A stretch of DNA of 58,729 nucleotides from an uncultured Pseudomonadota bacterium. Its GTDB lineage: Bacteria > Myxococcota_A > Bradymonadia > Bradymonadales > Bradymonadaceae. Shown here piece by piece: positions 18,952 through 28,223 of the stretch (positions within the stretch are counted from its first letter, which is position 1; each line of letters starts with the position of its first letter). The DNA is taken from contig CATLTV010000007.1 in the NCBI GenBank assembly GCA_950059285.1, positions 1-58,729 of the forward strand, given 5' to 3'. The notes under the pieces were generated by a model, which worked only from the letters and a program-made list of their open reading frames with translations, had not been told where the DNA came from and searched no databases. The position numbers were made by a program, and so were the translations under genes.

Positions 18952-19228
18952 GCATGCTGTGTGTCCTGTGGTGTAGCTCACCGCACATTATCGTGTTGTG
19001 CGAGAGCCATCCGTTGCTATGCTTCCTTCAGTGAACACACAGGGCTAGAACTCTCCTGACAGGGTGAATTCAGGCGTCGAGTCTTATGAGTACAAGTGAT
19101 TAATTTTGTTGTTTTTTGATGATTGAACTCTGGCGAGATAGTTTGGTTATCACACAAGGTAACTTGAATATTGGTAGCATCACACAATACAATGCAAATC
19201 CTGTAAGTACAGAACATAAGGAGAGACG

Positions 19229-20050
19229 ATGCGTGGATTTCAAGAGTTGTTTGGCGAGCTTCGCAGCCTCGTGAATCAAGAGCAGCCAGATGGCAAAGCG
19301 ATATGGCGCATCCTGGAGGCGATGGCTGAGGAATCACCAGACCGATTCAAGGCGGAGGTCGTCGAGGGATACCTCCCTGCCTTCATCCCTCGCCTCTCCG
19401 GTCCGCTTCATGTGTGTGGGTCTTTGGAAGCGCTGGAGGACGCGTGTGCGATCCTCTCATTGCCTGTGTTTTCTCTCAGGCTTTATGGGCAGAAGCTCAC
19501 ACATAAAGAAGTCCAGGCTCTGGTTCAGTCGCCTCAGCTGAGTTATATTACAAGGCTTGACCTCGAAGGCACTCAGATAGAAGAGGGAGCCAAAGCGTTG
19601 GCGGAATCACCGAACCTGAGCAATCTGACTGAGCTTCACCTCCACGTGAATCAGATAAGAGACGAGGGAGCCAAAGCGTTGGCGAATTCACCTCATCTGA
19701 GCAACCTCACCTCGCTTCACCTCTCTGATAATGAGATAGGAGAAGAGGGAGCCAAGGCGTTGGCGAATTCACCTCATTTGAGTCACCTGACTACGCTTGA
19801 ACTCCATAGTAACGAGATAGGAGAAGAGGGAGCCAAAGCGTTGGCCGCGTCACCGAACCTGAGCAACCTGACCACACTTGACCTCTCAAGTAATGAGATA
19901 AGAAACAAAGGAGCCAAAGCGCTGGCAGAGTCGCCACATTTGAGTCACCTGACCACGCTTGACCTCGACTCCAATGGTATAGGAGACGAAGGAGCCAAGG
20001 CGTTGGTAGAGTCACCCTATCTGAGGGGCCTGACTGAGCTTTATGTATAG
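19229..20050 (+). CDS. LRR family protein, paralog 3 (7 repeats)
   Basis: This is the shortest intact member: 273 residues, with the 80-residue N-terminal domain, seven repeats (the second one residue short, 26 instead of 27), and a final TELYV. The first 30 codons are almost identical to those of paralog 2, showing recent duplication or gene conversion. TAAGGAGAG lies just before the ATG. The leader shares GGTTATCACACAAGGT with paralog 5. Confidence 0.85.
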   Translation: MRGFQELFGELRSLVNQEQPDGKAIWRILEAMAEESPDRFKAEVVEGYLPAFIPRLSGPLHVCGSLEALEDACAILSLPVFSLRLYGQKLTHKEVQALVQSPQLSYITRLDLEGTQIEEGAKALAESPNLSNLTELHLHVNQIRDEGAKALANSPHLSNLTSLHLSDNEIGEEGAKALANSPHLSHLTTLELHSNEIGEEGAKALAASPNLSNLTTLDLSSNEIRNKGAKALAESPHLSHLTTLDLDSNGIGDEGAKALVESPYLRGLTELYV

Positions 20051-20188
20051 TTGAACAGGTGTGCTGTGTGTCTTGTGGTACACCATACAACGCGTCATAG
20101 TACCAGTGAGAGCCTTCCCTTGTAGTTGTTAAAGATACAGGGAGATATGTGCGAGAACATACCTTCTCGTGGTAAGCAAGGAGAGAAG

Positions 20189-20326
20189 ATGAGCGTATTT
20201 CAAGAGATGTTTGGCGACCTTCGCAGCTTGATGAACGAGAAAGAACTCAACGTCGATGCGATCTGGAGCATGTTGAAGGCGATGGCCAAAGAGCACCAGG
20301 CCCTGACCGTGCAAGAAGAAAGTTGA
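20189..20326 (+). pseudogene. LRR family protein, truncated paralog 4
   Basis: Only the first part of the family N-terminal domain remains (MSVFQEMFGDLRSLMNEKEL to MLKAMAKEH), 45 codons in all, with a good AAGGAGAG ribosome binding site. Similarity to the other paralogs stops after AAAGAG, about 28 nt before the IS3-type element. The stop codon TGA coincides with the first bases of the element. The repeats are gone, and the DNA beyond the IS is the leader of paralog 5, so the remainder was deleted rather than only displaced. Confidence 0.75.
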
Positions 20327-20330
20327 TGAA

Positions 20331-21182
20331 TTAAATGGAAAGAATCTCTTGTTGCTCGAGCCAATAAAGTTCTTCGAATTCGAGAGGACTCAAATAGCCC
20401 AGGGACGAGTGGATTCTCTTACGATTGTAGAAGGCCTCAATGTAGTCGATGAGCTCGGCTCGTGTCTCTCTTTTTGATGTGGATGTGCCTCGAGTCCACT
20501 CTTTCTCCACCTTGAGCGAGCCAAACCAGCTCTCCTTGGGCGCGTTGTCGTAGCACTTGCCCACATCTGAAAAGCTTGCCACCAACCCCAGGCCTACGAG
20601 CATCTGCTGGTACTCCTGACTTGTATACACGCTGCCCTGATTCGAGTGATGAATGCACCCTCGATACGACTGCCCCTGACGCCTTGCTTTGGCCATCTGC
20701 AGCGCATCGATTGGCCCTTGCACACTGGCATCCTCACGCACACTCCAGCCCAGTAAAAACCTGCTTTTGAGGTCGAGCACGCTCGAGATATAGAGCTTAC
20801 CTTCGGCAGTCGCCAGTTCGCTCATGTCCGCCAGCCAGACCTGGTTGAGATGCTCCACTTCAAAGTTCATCTCGAGCTTGTTGCCCGCGGCTTCCACGCC
20901 GAGCGCCCGTCTTGATAAGTGACTCTTTTTCTTGAGCTTACTTGATTTGGCGACCAGGCCCATCTCGCTCATCAGACGACCGATCCTGGCCCTGGAGACC
21001 TGATAACCAAGCTTGCCGAGTTCGACCTTGAGCCGGGGTTGGCCATAGGTCTGCTTGGACTCCTGGAACAATCTCTCGATGTGCTCAGAAAGCTCCTGAT
21101 CTTCCTTGTCGTGAGCAGTGAGCGCCGGACGCTTCACATACTTGTAGAATCCCGCCTTGGAGACCTCCAACACGCGGCACAT
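20331..21182 (-). CDS. IS3-type transposase OrfB, catalytic Asp replaced
   Basis: The rve-type integrase core is clear: YGQPRLKVEL (HTH_21 region), WLADMSELATAEGKLY (first Asp), GCIHHSNQGSVYTSQEY, and CYDNAPKESWFGSLKVE (Glu). In active IS3 enzymes the middle motif is HSDxG; here the codon is AAT, giving Asn. This would be expected to abolish DDE chemistry, so the copy is probably inactive unless the Asn was introduced by a sequencing error. In IS3 elements OrfB is normally made as an OrfAB fusion by -1 frameshifting. The frame offset here is -1 and the slippery A6G lies at 21263-21269. Confidence 0.85.
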   Translation of the reverse strand: MCRVLEVSKAGFYKYVKRPALTAHDKEDQELSEHIERLFQESKQTYGQPRLKVELGKLGYQVSRARIGRLMSEMGLVAKSSKLKKKSHLSRRALGVEAAGNKLEMNFEVEHLNQVWLADMSELATAEGKLYISSVLDLKSRFLLGWSVREDASVQGPIDALQMAKARRQGQSYRGCIHHSNQGSVYTSQEYQQMLVGLGLVASFSDVGKCYDNAPKESWFGSLKVEKEWTRGTSTSKRETRAELIDYIEAFYNRKRIHSSLGYLSPLEFEELYWLEQQEILSI

Positions 21183-21229
21183 CAGATGAATGGGAAACTC
21201 GTCGCGATGCGCCTGAATGAATGCAAATC

Positions 21230-21520
21230 TCAGGAATTTGCTTGCGCGAAGAAGGTCAGCGCCTTTTTTAGGATGTCGCGCTCCTGTTGAGCCTGGCGCA
21301 GTTCGCGCTTGAGGCGGGTGAGCTCAGCATCGCGCGGAGTTTGCTTGCCGCTGCCAGGGAAAGCGTGGTCACCAAGCTCTTGATACTGTGAGCGCCACTT
21401 ATCCAGAGAGGACTTACCTACGCCCATATCCTTGGCAAATTGGGCCAGGCTCTTGTCAGTGGTGTAACTGGCCTCAACCACGTCTTTTTTGAACTGTGCT
21501 GTGTAGCGTTTTCGTGCCAT
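21230..21520 (-). CDS. IS3-type transposase OrfA (HTH)
   Basis: The 96-residue protein has the HTH_Tnp_1 pattern (MARKRYTAQFKKDVVEASYT, SLAQFAKDMGVGKSSLDKW) followed by a leucine-zipper-like helix (RLKRELRQAQQERDILKKAL). It binds the IS ends and regulates transposition in the family. The A6G heptamer at 21263-21269 lies in the codons for KKAL and is the expected site of -1 slippage into OrfB. Confidence 0.9.
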   Translation of the reverse strand: MARKRYTAQFKKDVVEASYTTDKSLAQFAKDMGVGKSSLDKWRSQYQELGDHAFPGSGKQTPRDAELTRLKRELRQAQQERDILKKALTFFAQANS

Positions 21521-21784
21521 ATCAAACTCCTATCGATGAGGTAGACTTCGAGTGTAATCACCTTAATTCTCAAAGTCTACTCTAGTTTAGCACGATCATT
21601 TTACGCATATTAGAATGTGTGCACAGTCTACCTTCTCACGCAGCTCATCAACGCTCGCCGCCATCTGTTGACGCAGTTTGACTCGCTGAGTATCGTGCAT
21701 GGTTATCACACAAGGTGTGCTTCATTTTCGGATCACAACGCCACGCAAATCCTGTAAGTACAGGAAAGAGCACAAGGAGAGCAT

Positions 21785-23416
21785 ATGAGTGGATTTCAGG
21801 AGCTGTTTGGTGACCTTCGCAGTCTCGTGAATCAAGAACAGCCCGATAGTGAAGCGATCTGGAATATCTTGAAGACGATGGCCGAGGAATCACCGGACCA
21901 GTTCAAGACGGAGGTTGCAGAGGGATACCTTCCTGGACTCATCGTCCGTCTCACTGAACCACTTCATCAGTGCAACTCTTTGGGCGAGCTGGAGGAGGTT
22001 TGTGAGATCCTCTCGTTGCCCGTGTTTTCTCTCAGGCTTTATAAGAAGATAGGAGACGAAGGAGCCAGGGATTTGGCCAGGTCGCCCCATTTGAGTAACC
22101 TCACCACGTTGGTTCTCCAAGTGAATGAGATCAAAAAAGGAGGAGTCAAGGCGCTGGCGAATTCACCGTATCTGAGCAACCTGATCTCGCTGGACCTTTC
22201 AGGCAATGAGATAGGAGAAGAGGGAGCCAAAGCGTTGGCTCAGACACCGCATCTGAGCAACCTGATGTATCTTCATCTCTCAGGTAATAAGTTAAGAGAC
22301 GAGGGAGTCAGAGAGTTGGCGAACTCACCTCATCTGAGCAACCTGAAAGAGCTTAATCTCTCGGGTAATAAGTTAAGAGACGAAGGAGTCAAGGCATTGG
22401 CGGATTCACCGCATCTGAGGAACCTCACCTCGCTTTGCCTCAAGTACAATTATATAGGAGAAGAAGGAGCCAAAGCGTTGGTGAATTCACCGAATCTGAG
22501 CAATCTCACCTATCTTGACCTTTCACACAATGGGCTCAAAAAAGGAGGAGCCAAAGCGTTGGTAAATTCGCCTCATTTGAGTCACCTCACCACACTTATC
22601 CTCCAGGGGTGTTGGATAACAGGAAAGGGAGTCAAAGCGTTGGTGGAGTTACCACATCTGAGTCACCTCACTACACTTGATCTCTCCGAGAATCATACAA
22701 TGAATGATGGTGCTAAAGTGTTGGCGAATTCACCTTATCTGAACAACCTGAAAGAGCTCAACCTCACACACAACAAGATCAAAGTAAGGGGAATTCAGGC
22801 GTTGGCGAAGTCGCCGAATTTGAGCAACCTGACCTCACTTGACCTCTCACACAATGAGATCAAAAAAGGGGGAGTGAAGGCGCTGGCCAAGTCAACTCAT
22901 CTGAGCAACCTGAAAGAGCTTAACGTCTCATATAATAAGCTAGGGGATGAAGGAGTCAGGGGGCTGAAGGAGTCATCCCATCTGAGCAACCTGACATCTC
23001 TTAACCTCAGAAACAATAAGATAGGAGACGAGGGTGCCCACGCATTGGCGAAATCACCCTACCTGAGCAACCTCACAAAGCTTATCCTCGAAGATAATGA
23101 GATAGAGGACGAGGGCGTCAGAACGTTAGCAGCGTCGCCCTATCTGAGTAACCTGACATCTCTTAACCTCAAAAACAATAAGATAGAGGCGGAAGGATTC
23201 AAGGCCCTGATAGATGCACCTCACTTGAGCAACCTGACTGAGCTAGACCTCAGAGGTAATTATATAGGGGACGAGGGCGCTAAAACGTTGGCAGCGTCAC
23301 CTTTTTTGAGCAACTTGACTGAGCTAGACCTCAGGCTTAATTTGATAGGAGAAGAGGGAGCCAAGGAGTTGAAGAAGTCACCGTATCTCACTAACCTGAC
23401 CACGCTTTATGTATAA
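21785..23416 (+). CDS. LRR family protein, paralog 5 (17 repeats)
   Basis: The 543 residues carry the 80-residue N-terminal domain (MSGFQELFGDLRSLVN), 17 repeats of 27 residues (the first one residue short) and a final TTLYV. Some repeats diverge to a KKGGVKALANS form. AAGGAGAG lies just before the ATG. The region upstream (about 21645-21700) shares an element with the region upstream of paralog 2, including AACGCTC and CCGCCATCT. It ends the LRR array and is followed by a palindrome and a convergent membrane-protein gene. Confidence 0.85.
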   Translation: MSGFQELFGDLRSLVNQEQPDSEAIWNILKTMAEESPDQFKTEVAEGYLPGLIVRLTEPLHQCNSLGELEEVCEILSLPVFSLRLYKKIGDEGARDLARSPHLSNLTTLVLQVNEIKKGGVKALANSPYLSNLISLDLSGNEIGEEGAKALAQTPHLSNLMYLHLSGNKLRDEGVRELANSPHLSNLKELNLSGNKLRDEGVKALADSPHLRNLTSLCLKYNYIGEEGAKALVNSPNLSNLTYLDLSHNGLKKGGAKALVNSPHLSHLTTLILQGCWITGKGVKALVELPHLSHLTTLDLSENHTMNDGAKVLANSPYLNNLKELNLTHNKIKVRGIQALAKSPNLSNLTSLDLSHNEIKKGGVKALAKSTHLSNLKELNVSYNKLGDEGVRGLKESSHLSNLTSLNLRNNKIGDEGAHALAKSPYLSNLTKLILEDNEIEDEGVRTLAASPYLSNLTSLNLKNNKIEAEGFKALIDAPHLSNLTELDLRGNYIGDEGAKTLAASPFLSNLTELDLRLNLIGEEGAKELKKSPYLTNLTTLYV

Positions 23417-23577
23417 TGCCATCAGTCTTCTGGTGCACGACACTGATTTCACAAGGATGAGCAATCATACATAACCTTGCATGTGTGCGTGCTTCTTATA
23501 CGCTTGGACGTCGTGTTACGCCTATCCTATTGAAATAAATAATTAATTTATGTTTGATGGGTGCTGTAACTATCAAC

Positions 23578-23635
23578 AAAGAAGATGGTAGATATTTCGA
23601 TATCAAAATATTGAAATATCTACCATCTTCTTTTT
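23578..23635. terminator. 21-bp inverted repeat, two-way terminator
   Basis: Perfect arms (23578-23598 and 23613-23633, AAAGAAGATGGTAGATATTTC) enclose a 14-nt AT loop containing GATATC. The right arm is followed by T residues. It separates the convergent LRR paralog 5 and membrane-protein genes, 16 nt from the stop of the latter. Confidence 0.85.
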
Positions 23636-23649
23636 GACGACATCACGTG

Positions 23650-25470
23650 CTAATTCTTGATCAGTGTGAGGACTTTGTTCCTTAATATGGGGTTGATGAT
23701 CTGACAGGGGAGTGTGCTGTTAGGATCATCCGCAGGGACATACCTGATATTTTTGGCGGCCATATCGAGTAAGATGCAACTGTTCATGACCTCCTGAACA
23801 GTTGCATCAGGTGAAGAGAGGAGACCCAGGCGAGAGATGTCCAGGCCAGCGCTCTGGTGAAGCTCTTGGAGTGTATGGATAAGCTCGATGGGTGTATTGA
23901 TACTGTGCTTTTTATGATGCGCTCCATCGATGGAGTCCGTGGGGATCTCTTGCCCTGGCTTATTGACGTTGACCAGGAGGAAACCGCCATCTTTTTGTTG
24001 ATCCAACAGTATCCAGTCATACGCATCAAGCTTCTGTGTGGTGGTGTTCCATCTGAGCAGGACACCCTCGAAGGGACGCACCACGAGCTGTCGAAAGATC
24101 GAGGGGACCTCAAGGATATGACCTTCGGGTTGTGTTGATAGATTGATCAAAAACGAGATGGGGTGAGTTGTGTTCCAGGTATAGGTTGCGAGCTTTGAGA
24201 ACTTCATATCACCCTGAATAACAACATGTATCTCTGAATCTTGAGGGGTGCAAAGCTCACCCTGTTTGACAGGACCTGGCTTGAGCTCACAGGAGAGATC
24301 GGCGTTTTTAAAGCAGGAGTCAAGGTGGCCTCTGTATGCGGAGCTCACGTTGCTGATGACCTGCCAGGAGTCCTGATTCTGTTGGTAGTGGAGCGTGCAT
24401 CCTGTGCCATCGCTGGAGCCTCCTCTCATTGGCCTCCAGTCATGCGATACCATGGGAACCTTCATGCTCAGAGGGGCTGTAGTAGGCGTGTTGGTGTGTT
24501 GGTGGAGCGTGAGGAGGGCGTCCGGGAAAGGATGGTCCTTGAAGCTATCTTCAATATAGCTCGGGCTGGCGAGCTGGATGATGAGCACGATCGTCATCAC
24601 GGCTGCGCTGATGGCTGCATGGACACGCACGCGGCGCTCCTTGATGGCATGCTTGATAGTCAGCGCTGATGTGATGACACCAGAGACAAGCAAGGCGACA
24701 AAGCCATACATGACATGCTCAAACTCGGTGTTGCTGAACTCCAGACCACGCTGCACCATGTTGATCAGCATGGCAGGTTCGGTCTTCTCCATGGCGTTGT
24801 ATGTATCGTTCATGCTCATGTAGAAGTGGAGCTGAGCACATCCAAGCAAGGAGAGTAGCAGGAGCACTGTGACGCCCAGTCGGGAGGCTGTAACTCTTGC
24901 CATGTCAGGAGAGTTTTTATCTCTGGGGAGGGCGATGTGAGCGAGGAGCATCGGCACGCTGTATGTTGCAATGAGCATGGGCGCCGCGCTTATGCTGGAG
25001 TTGGGGAGCAGTGAGAACCGCGCAAAGATGACCGCCCCCACAGCGAGCATGGGAGAGATAACACCGAGCAGGGCCGTGAGCCAGGTCCACTGATGTGGTT
25101 TGGGGGTGCTGACGAGCGTGGTCACGCTGAGCATGAACGCCGAGAAGAGTGGCAGGAAGGTCAAGCCAAAGGCTGCAAAGAACTTGATGTTTTGAAGGTT
25201 TGCTATCCATGCTGCCACGATCTTCATACGCAACATGGGGTTGGCTTTTGAGAGGATGGCAAACATGTCAGGGACCGCTGTGATCTGTGCCAGGGTGCCC
25301 ACGATAAGGATGAGCAGAGGAATAATGGACCACAACAGCCAGGGCACATGTTTGCGCTTCCAAGTCATGCCCGCGAGGATGAGCGTGGTGAGAAGTGAGA
25401 GAACGTGAAGGGTAGAGATGACATACATCAATGTGCCACCTCTACGAATCATTTCGACATACATGTTCAT
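23650..25470 (-). CDS. Polytopic membrane protein with C-terminal soluble domain
   Basis: The 606-residue protein begins MNMYVEMIRRGGTLMYVIS, which resembles the start of ExbB/TolQ-type proteins. About seven membrane helices lie in the first 300 residues (for example LLWSIIPLLILIVGTLAQ, LGVTVLLLLSLLGCAQL). From about residue 315 there is a soluble part with several Cys, ending in a possible ExbD-like segment (GLDISRLGLLSS...ATVQEVMNSC). A combined ExbB-ExbD-like energiser is a weak guess. I see no TonB or partner gene nearby. AAGGTG lies upstream of the ATG. Confidence 0.65.
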   Translation of the reverse strand: MNMYVEMIRRGGTLMYVISTLHVLSLLTTLILAGMTWKRKHVPWLLWSIIPLLILIVGTLAQITAVPDMFAILSKANPMLRMKIVAAWIANLQNIKFFAAFGLTFLPLFSAFMLSVTTLVSTPKPHQWTWLTALLGVISPMLAVGAVIFARFSLLPNSSISAAPMLIATYSVPMLLAHIALPRDKNSPDMARVTASRLGVTVLLLLSLLGCAQLHFYMSMNDTYNAMEKTEPAMLINMVQRGLEFSNTEFEHVMYGFVALLVSGVITSALTIKHAIKERRVRVHAAISAAVMTIVLIIQLASPSYIEDSFKDHPFPDALLTLHQHTNTPTTAPLSMKVPMVSHDWRPMRGGSSDGTGCTLHYQQNQDSWQVISNVSSAYRGHLDSCFKNADLSCELKPGPVKQGELCTPQDSEIHVVIQGDMKFSKLATYTWNTTHPISFLINLSTQPEGHILEVPSIFRQLVVRPFEGVLLRWNTTTQKLDAYDWILLDQQKDGGFLLVNVNKPGQEIPTDSIDGAHHKKHSINTPIELIHTLQELHQSAGLDISRLGLLSSPDATVQEVMNSCILLDMAAKNIRYVPADDPNSTLPCQIINPILRNKVLTLIKN

Positions 25471-25544
25471 AAATTAATTGCACCTTGAATTGGGTTATTT
25501 TATGTTGAAAAACAACGCTTTATGTTATATTTTTGATGTATTGA

Positions 25545-25602
25545 AAAAGGGGCAATCAGGCGACCGTAATGAATTATCACGGTCGCTTGACTCCCCCTTT
25601 GT
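25545..25602. terminator. Imperfect hairpin after RCC1 lipoprotein gene
   Basis: GGCGACCGT and ACGGTCGC arms extend to AAAGGGG and CCCCCTTT with a few mismatches, about 30 nt beyond the stop on the minus strand. It is the least perfect member of the set. Confidence 0.6.
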
Positions 25603-25631
25603 CAGCAGCGATGCTGGTCCTGAATACAGGT

Positions 25632-28121
25632 TCAGAAGTTGACCACGCTCACAGCCGAGCTTGAGCTTGAAGCCTGACTGTTATGACCAAGCTGTCCGTG
25701 GCTGTTTGAGCCAAAGCACTGCACGTCTCCCGAGCTCATTGCCATGCATGTGTGCTCGTAACCTCCCGAGACCTGATCGATGCTCCCGGAGACCCCAGAG
25801 ATGACACTCTTTGAGAAGTTGTAGCCAGCTCCCCAGCACGCCAGGTTACCGTTGTTGTACAGGGCGCACGACTGACTTTGGCCGGCTGTGATGGCAGCGA
25901 TCGAGCTGTTGATACCGCTCACTGTGATCGGCGTCGTACTGCTCACATTGCTGTTATCCCCAAGCTGATTACTGCTGTTGTTCCCCCAGCATCTGACCTG
26001 TGAAGATCCTGTCAGCGCGCAGCCGTGACCTTCTCCGAGGGCGAGTGCCGTCACGCCGCTGAGGTTTGAGATAAGGTGCGCATCGCGAGAGTAAGCGAGA
26101 CTACCTGTAAACCCGAGCTGCCCCTCATTGTTTGCTCCCCAACACTCTACCTGACGTGATGAGCCATACACCACGCATGTGTGCGCTCCCCCCGCCTCGA
26201 TGTTCACGATACCAGGGCTTAACCCCTGGACTTCGTTGGAGAAAGCATTTGTGGTAGCACCCTGTCCAAGCTGACCATAAGTATCATTGCCCCAACACAA
26301 CACGCTCTGTGCAGCGTCAAGCACACAGTTATGCCCACCTCCCACAGCAAGCTTGGTGATGTCAAAGCCCGCCATAATGATGCTCTGAGGCGTGTCACCG
26401 TAGCCTGCACCCCAACACACGACCTCGCCGTCATCCTTGAGCGCGCAGGCATGATAGACACCCGCGCCAAGCTGTCGCACGCCACTTGAGAGGCCCATGA
26501 CATCGACCGCTGCACGTTCTTCGCCACCCGTGCTTCCGTTTCCGAGCTGTCCACTGCTGTTGTCCCCCCAGCACTTCACGCCGCCATTTCCTGTCAAGGC
26601 ACATGAGAAGAGACCACCACCGGCGACCACCACGTTGTCATTGCGACACCCTGTCGCGTCAAGTGAGCAGTCCACCTCACAACTCGCGCCTTCCTGCCGG
26701 CGAGGGCAGGTCACGCCATTGAGTTGGGGATCTCCATCGCACTCCTCGCCATCATTCATCTGTACGACACCATCACCACAATAACCTGTCAAATCGCCAG
26801 GCACGAGTTTGCAGTCACGACACGTCTGGCAGCTCATGTCACCATAATCACACGGTTGATCTGGCTCATCGCACTCCTCGCCATCATTCATCTGTACGAC
26901 ACCATCACCACAATACCCTGTTAAATCACCAGTCACGCGCTTACAGTCACGACAGGTTTGACAGCTCTCCTCGCCATAATCACACGGCTGATCCGGTTCA
27001 TCACACACCTCACCGGCATTCACCTGAACCATTCCATCACCACAGTAACCTGTCACCTGACCTTCAACCCACTTGCACGCGCGACACGTGAGACAGCTCT
27101 CCTCACCATAGAAGCAGAGGCGTTCGGCCTCGTCACACTCCTCCCCATCTTCCTGCTGTGTTTCGCCATCTCCACAAAAGCTTGAGCCATCCGTCTGAAT
27201 CCACTCACAGTTGTTCGTACACACCATGCAGGTTCGCTCCCCACCTGGGCATCCCGTGGAGCCATCAGGCTCACACGGTTCATCACCATCGACGACGCTG
27301 TTTCCACATACACCGTCAATGTTGGTGAGCGCGACCTTGAAGGGGCCAATGCCGTTAAACGCTTCATCTTCGCTGTTTGCAGGTCCAAAGGTGACATTGA
27401 ACATGGTGTCACCATCTTTTTTCATGTCATCCGTGCCCGTCACGATGACCTGTTGAGGCACGTTCCACGTGAGCGTGTCGAATGCAAGTGAGCTCGTTTC
27501 AAGGCTCGCTTCCTCCATATCGCTCACAGCCACAGGAACAAGAACCTCGCCTTGTGGCTGTCGTGAGAGCTGCACGGAGATCGCTGCGCTCCCTCCCTGC
27601 TCCGTGACAATCGCCTCACCCATCACCAGCGTGATGAGTGTGGGTGGCACATCATTGTCAATCGTGGTGAGCTTGTAATCCTGGATCTCGACCTTATGAA
27701 AGGTCTCATCCTCGCTCTCAAGCGCAAAGGAGATAAACCAGGTGGTGTCACCGCTTGCCACGTCGTCATCGCCAGGCTCAATGGCGATTTCCTGAGAGGT
27801 GTTCCAGTCTTCGGGCGTGAACTCGAGTGTGGTGGGTGAGAGCGTGCCGGCTGACTCGTCGGATGAGCCGAGCACGATTGTGACGGGCGCTGTGGGTTTG
27901 CGCTTGAGCGTGACGGAGATACTTATGGGAGCGCCTCCCTCAAGTAACGGACCAGAGGGTTGTCCCACGTCAAGTTCATCACTCATGAAGACAAACATCA
28001 TCTCCTCATCTTTGATGATGATCGTCTCGTCTTTTGGTGGTACGTAGCTGTCGCTGCATGAGAGCGCAGTGATACAAATCATGAGCGACAATGATGCCCT
28101 CAAGTGCTTGATAGTATTCAT
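25632..28121 (-). CDS. RCC1-repeat lipoprotein with Calx-beta-like and DUF4215-type modules
   Basis: The 829-residue precursor has a lipoprotein signal (ITALSC, Cys22). Residues about 45-270 hold two Calx-beta-like segments (ISVTLKRKPTAPVTIVLGSS; AISVQLSRQPQGEVLVPV). Next come five Cys-rich repeats of the CGDGVVQMNDGEECDE type, as in DUF4215-like modules (about 275-490). The C-terminal 330 residues are RCC1-like repeats (GGVKCWGDNSSGQLGNGST), about seven blades, giving a beta-propeller. It is probably anchored at the outer membrane with the propeller outside, perhaps for binding or adhesion; this is inferred from the domains. AAGGT lies 10 nt before the ATG. Confidence 0.85.
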   Translation of the reverse strand: MNTIKHLRASLSLMICITALSCSDSYVPPKDETIIIKDEEMMFVFMSDELDVGQPSGPLLEGGAPISISVTLKRKPTAPVTIVLGSSDESAGTLSPTTLEFTPEDWNTSQEIAIEPGDDDVASGDTTWFISFALESEDETFHKVEIQDYKLTTIDNDVPPTLITLVMGEAIVTEQGGSAAISVQLSRQPQGEVLVPVAVSDMEEASLETSSLAFDTLTWNVPQQVIVTGTDDMKKDGDTMFNVTFGPANSEDEAFNGIGPFKVALTNIDGVCGNSVVDGDEPCEPDGSTGCPGGERTCMVCTNNCEWIQTDGSSFCGDGETQQEDGEECDEAERLCFYGEESCLTCRACKWVEGQVTGYCGDGMVQVNAGEVCDEPDQPCDYGEESCQTCRDCKRVTGDLTGYCGDGVVQMNDGEECDEPDQPCDYGDMSCQTCRDCKLVPGDLTGYCGDGVVQMNDGEECDGDPQLNGVTCPRRQEGASCEVDCSLDATGCRNDNVVVAGGGLFSCALTGNGGVKCWGDNSSGQLGNGSTGGEERAAVDVMGLSSGVRQLGAGVYHACALKDDGEVVCWGAGYGDTPQSIIMAGFDITKLAVGGGHNCVLDAAQSVLCWGNDTYGQLGQGATTNAFSNEVQGLSPGIVNIEAGGAHTCVVYGSSRQVECWGANNEGQLGFTGSLAYSRDAHLISNLSGVTALALGEGHGCALTGSSQVRCWGNNSSNQLGDNSNVSSTTPITVSGINSSIAAITAGQSQSCALYNNGNLACWGAGYNFSKSVISGVSGSIDQVSGGYEHTCMAMSSGDVQCFGSNSHGQLGHNSQASSSSSAVSVVNF

Positions 28122-28177
28122 TTTATTTGACCTTGTATTAAAACGTTATGAAGAGTTGCGTCTATGTGTGTTCAGCC

Positions 28178-28213
28178 AGAAGGAGCGCGCCCTCTTGAGG
28201 GCGCGCTCCTTCT
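28178..28213. terminator. Perfect 17-bp hairpin after the outer-membrane gene
   Basis: Arms AGAAGGAGCGCGCCCTC enclose TT. It lies 10 nt beyond the stop of the minus-strand barrel gene. No T-run follows on the minus strand. Confidence 0.75.
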
Positions 28214-28223
28214 TTATGACGCT

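Larger units (their letters stand above)
20324..21598 (-). mobile_element. IS3-family insertion sequence (about 1.27 kb)
   Basis: Two overlapping transposase frames in IS3 arrangement are bounded by short imperfect terminal repeats, TGATGAATTAAA at the left and TGATCGTGCTAAAC read inward from the right. The boundaries are estimates. No target-site duplication is evident. The element lies against the orientation of the LRR array and has replaced most of paralog 4. Confidence 0.75.

Noticed and set aside
23650-25470. ExbB/ExbD fusion as a named function
   Set aside because: Only the first residues and a short C-terminal segment hint at it; conserved ExbB motifs are not clear.
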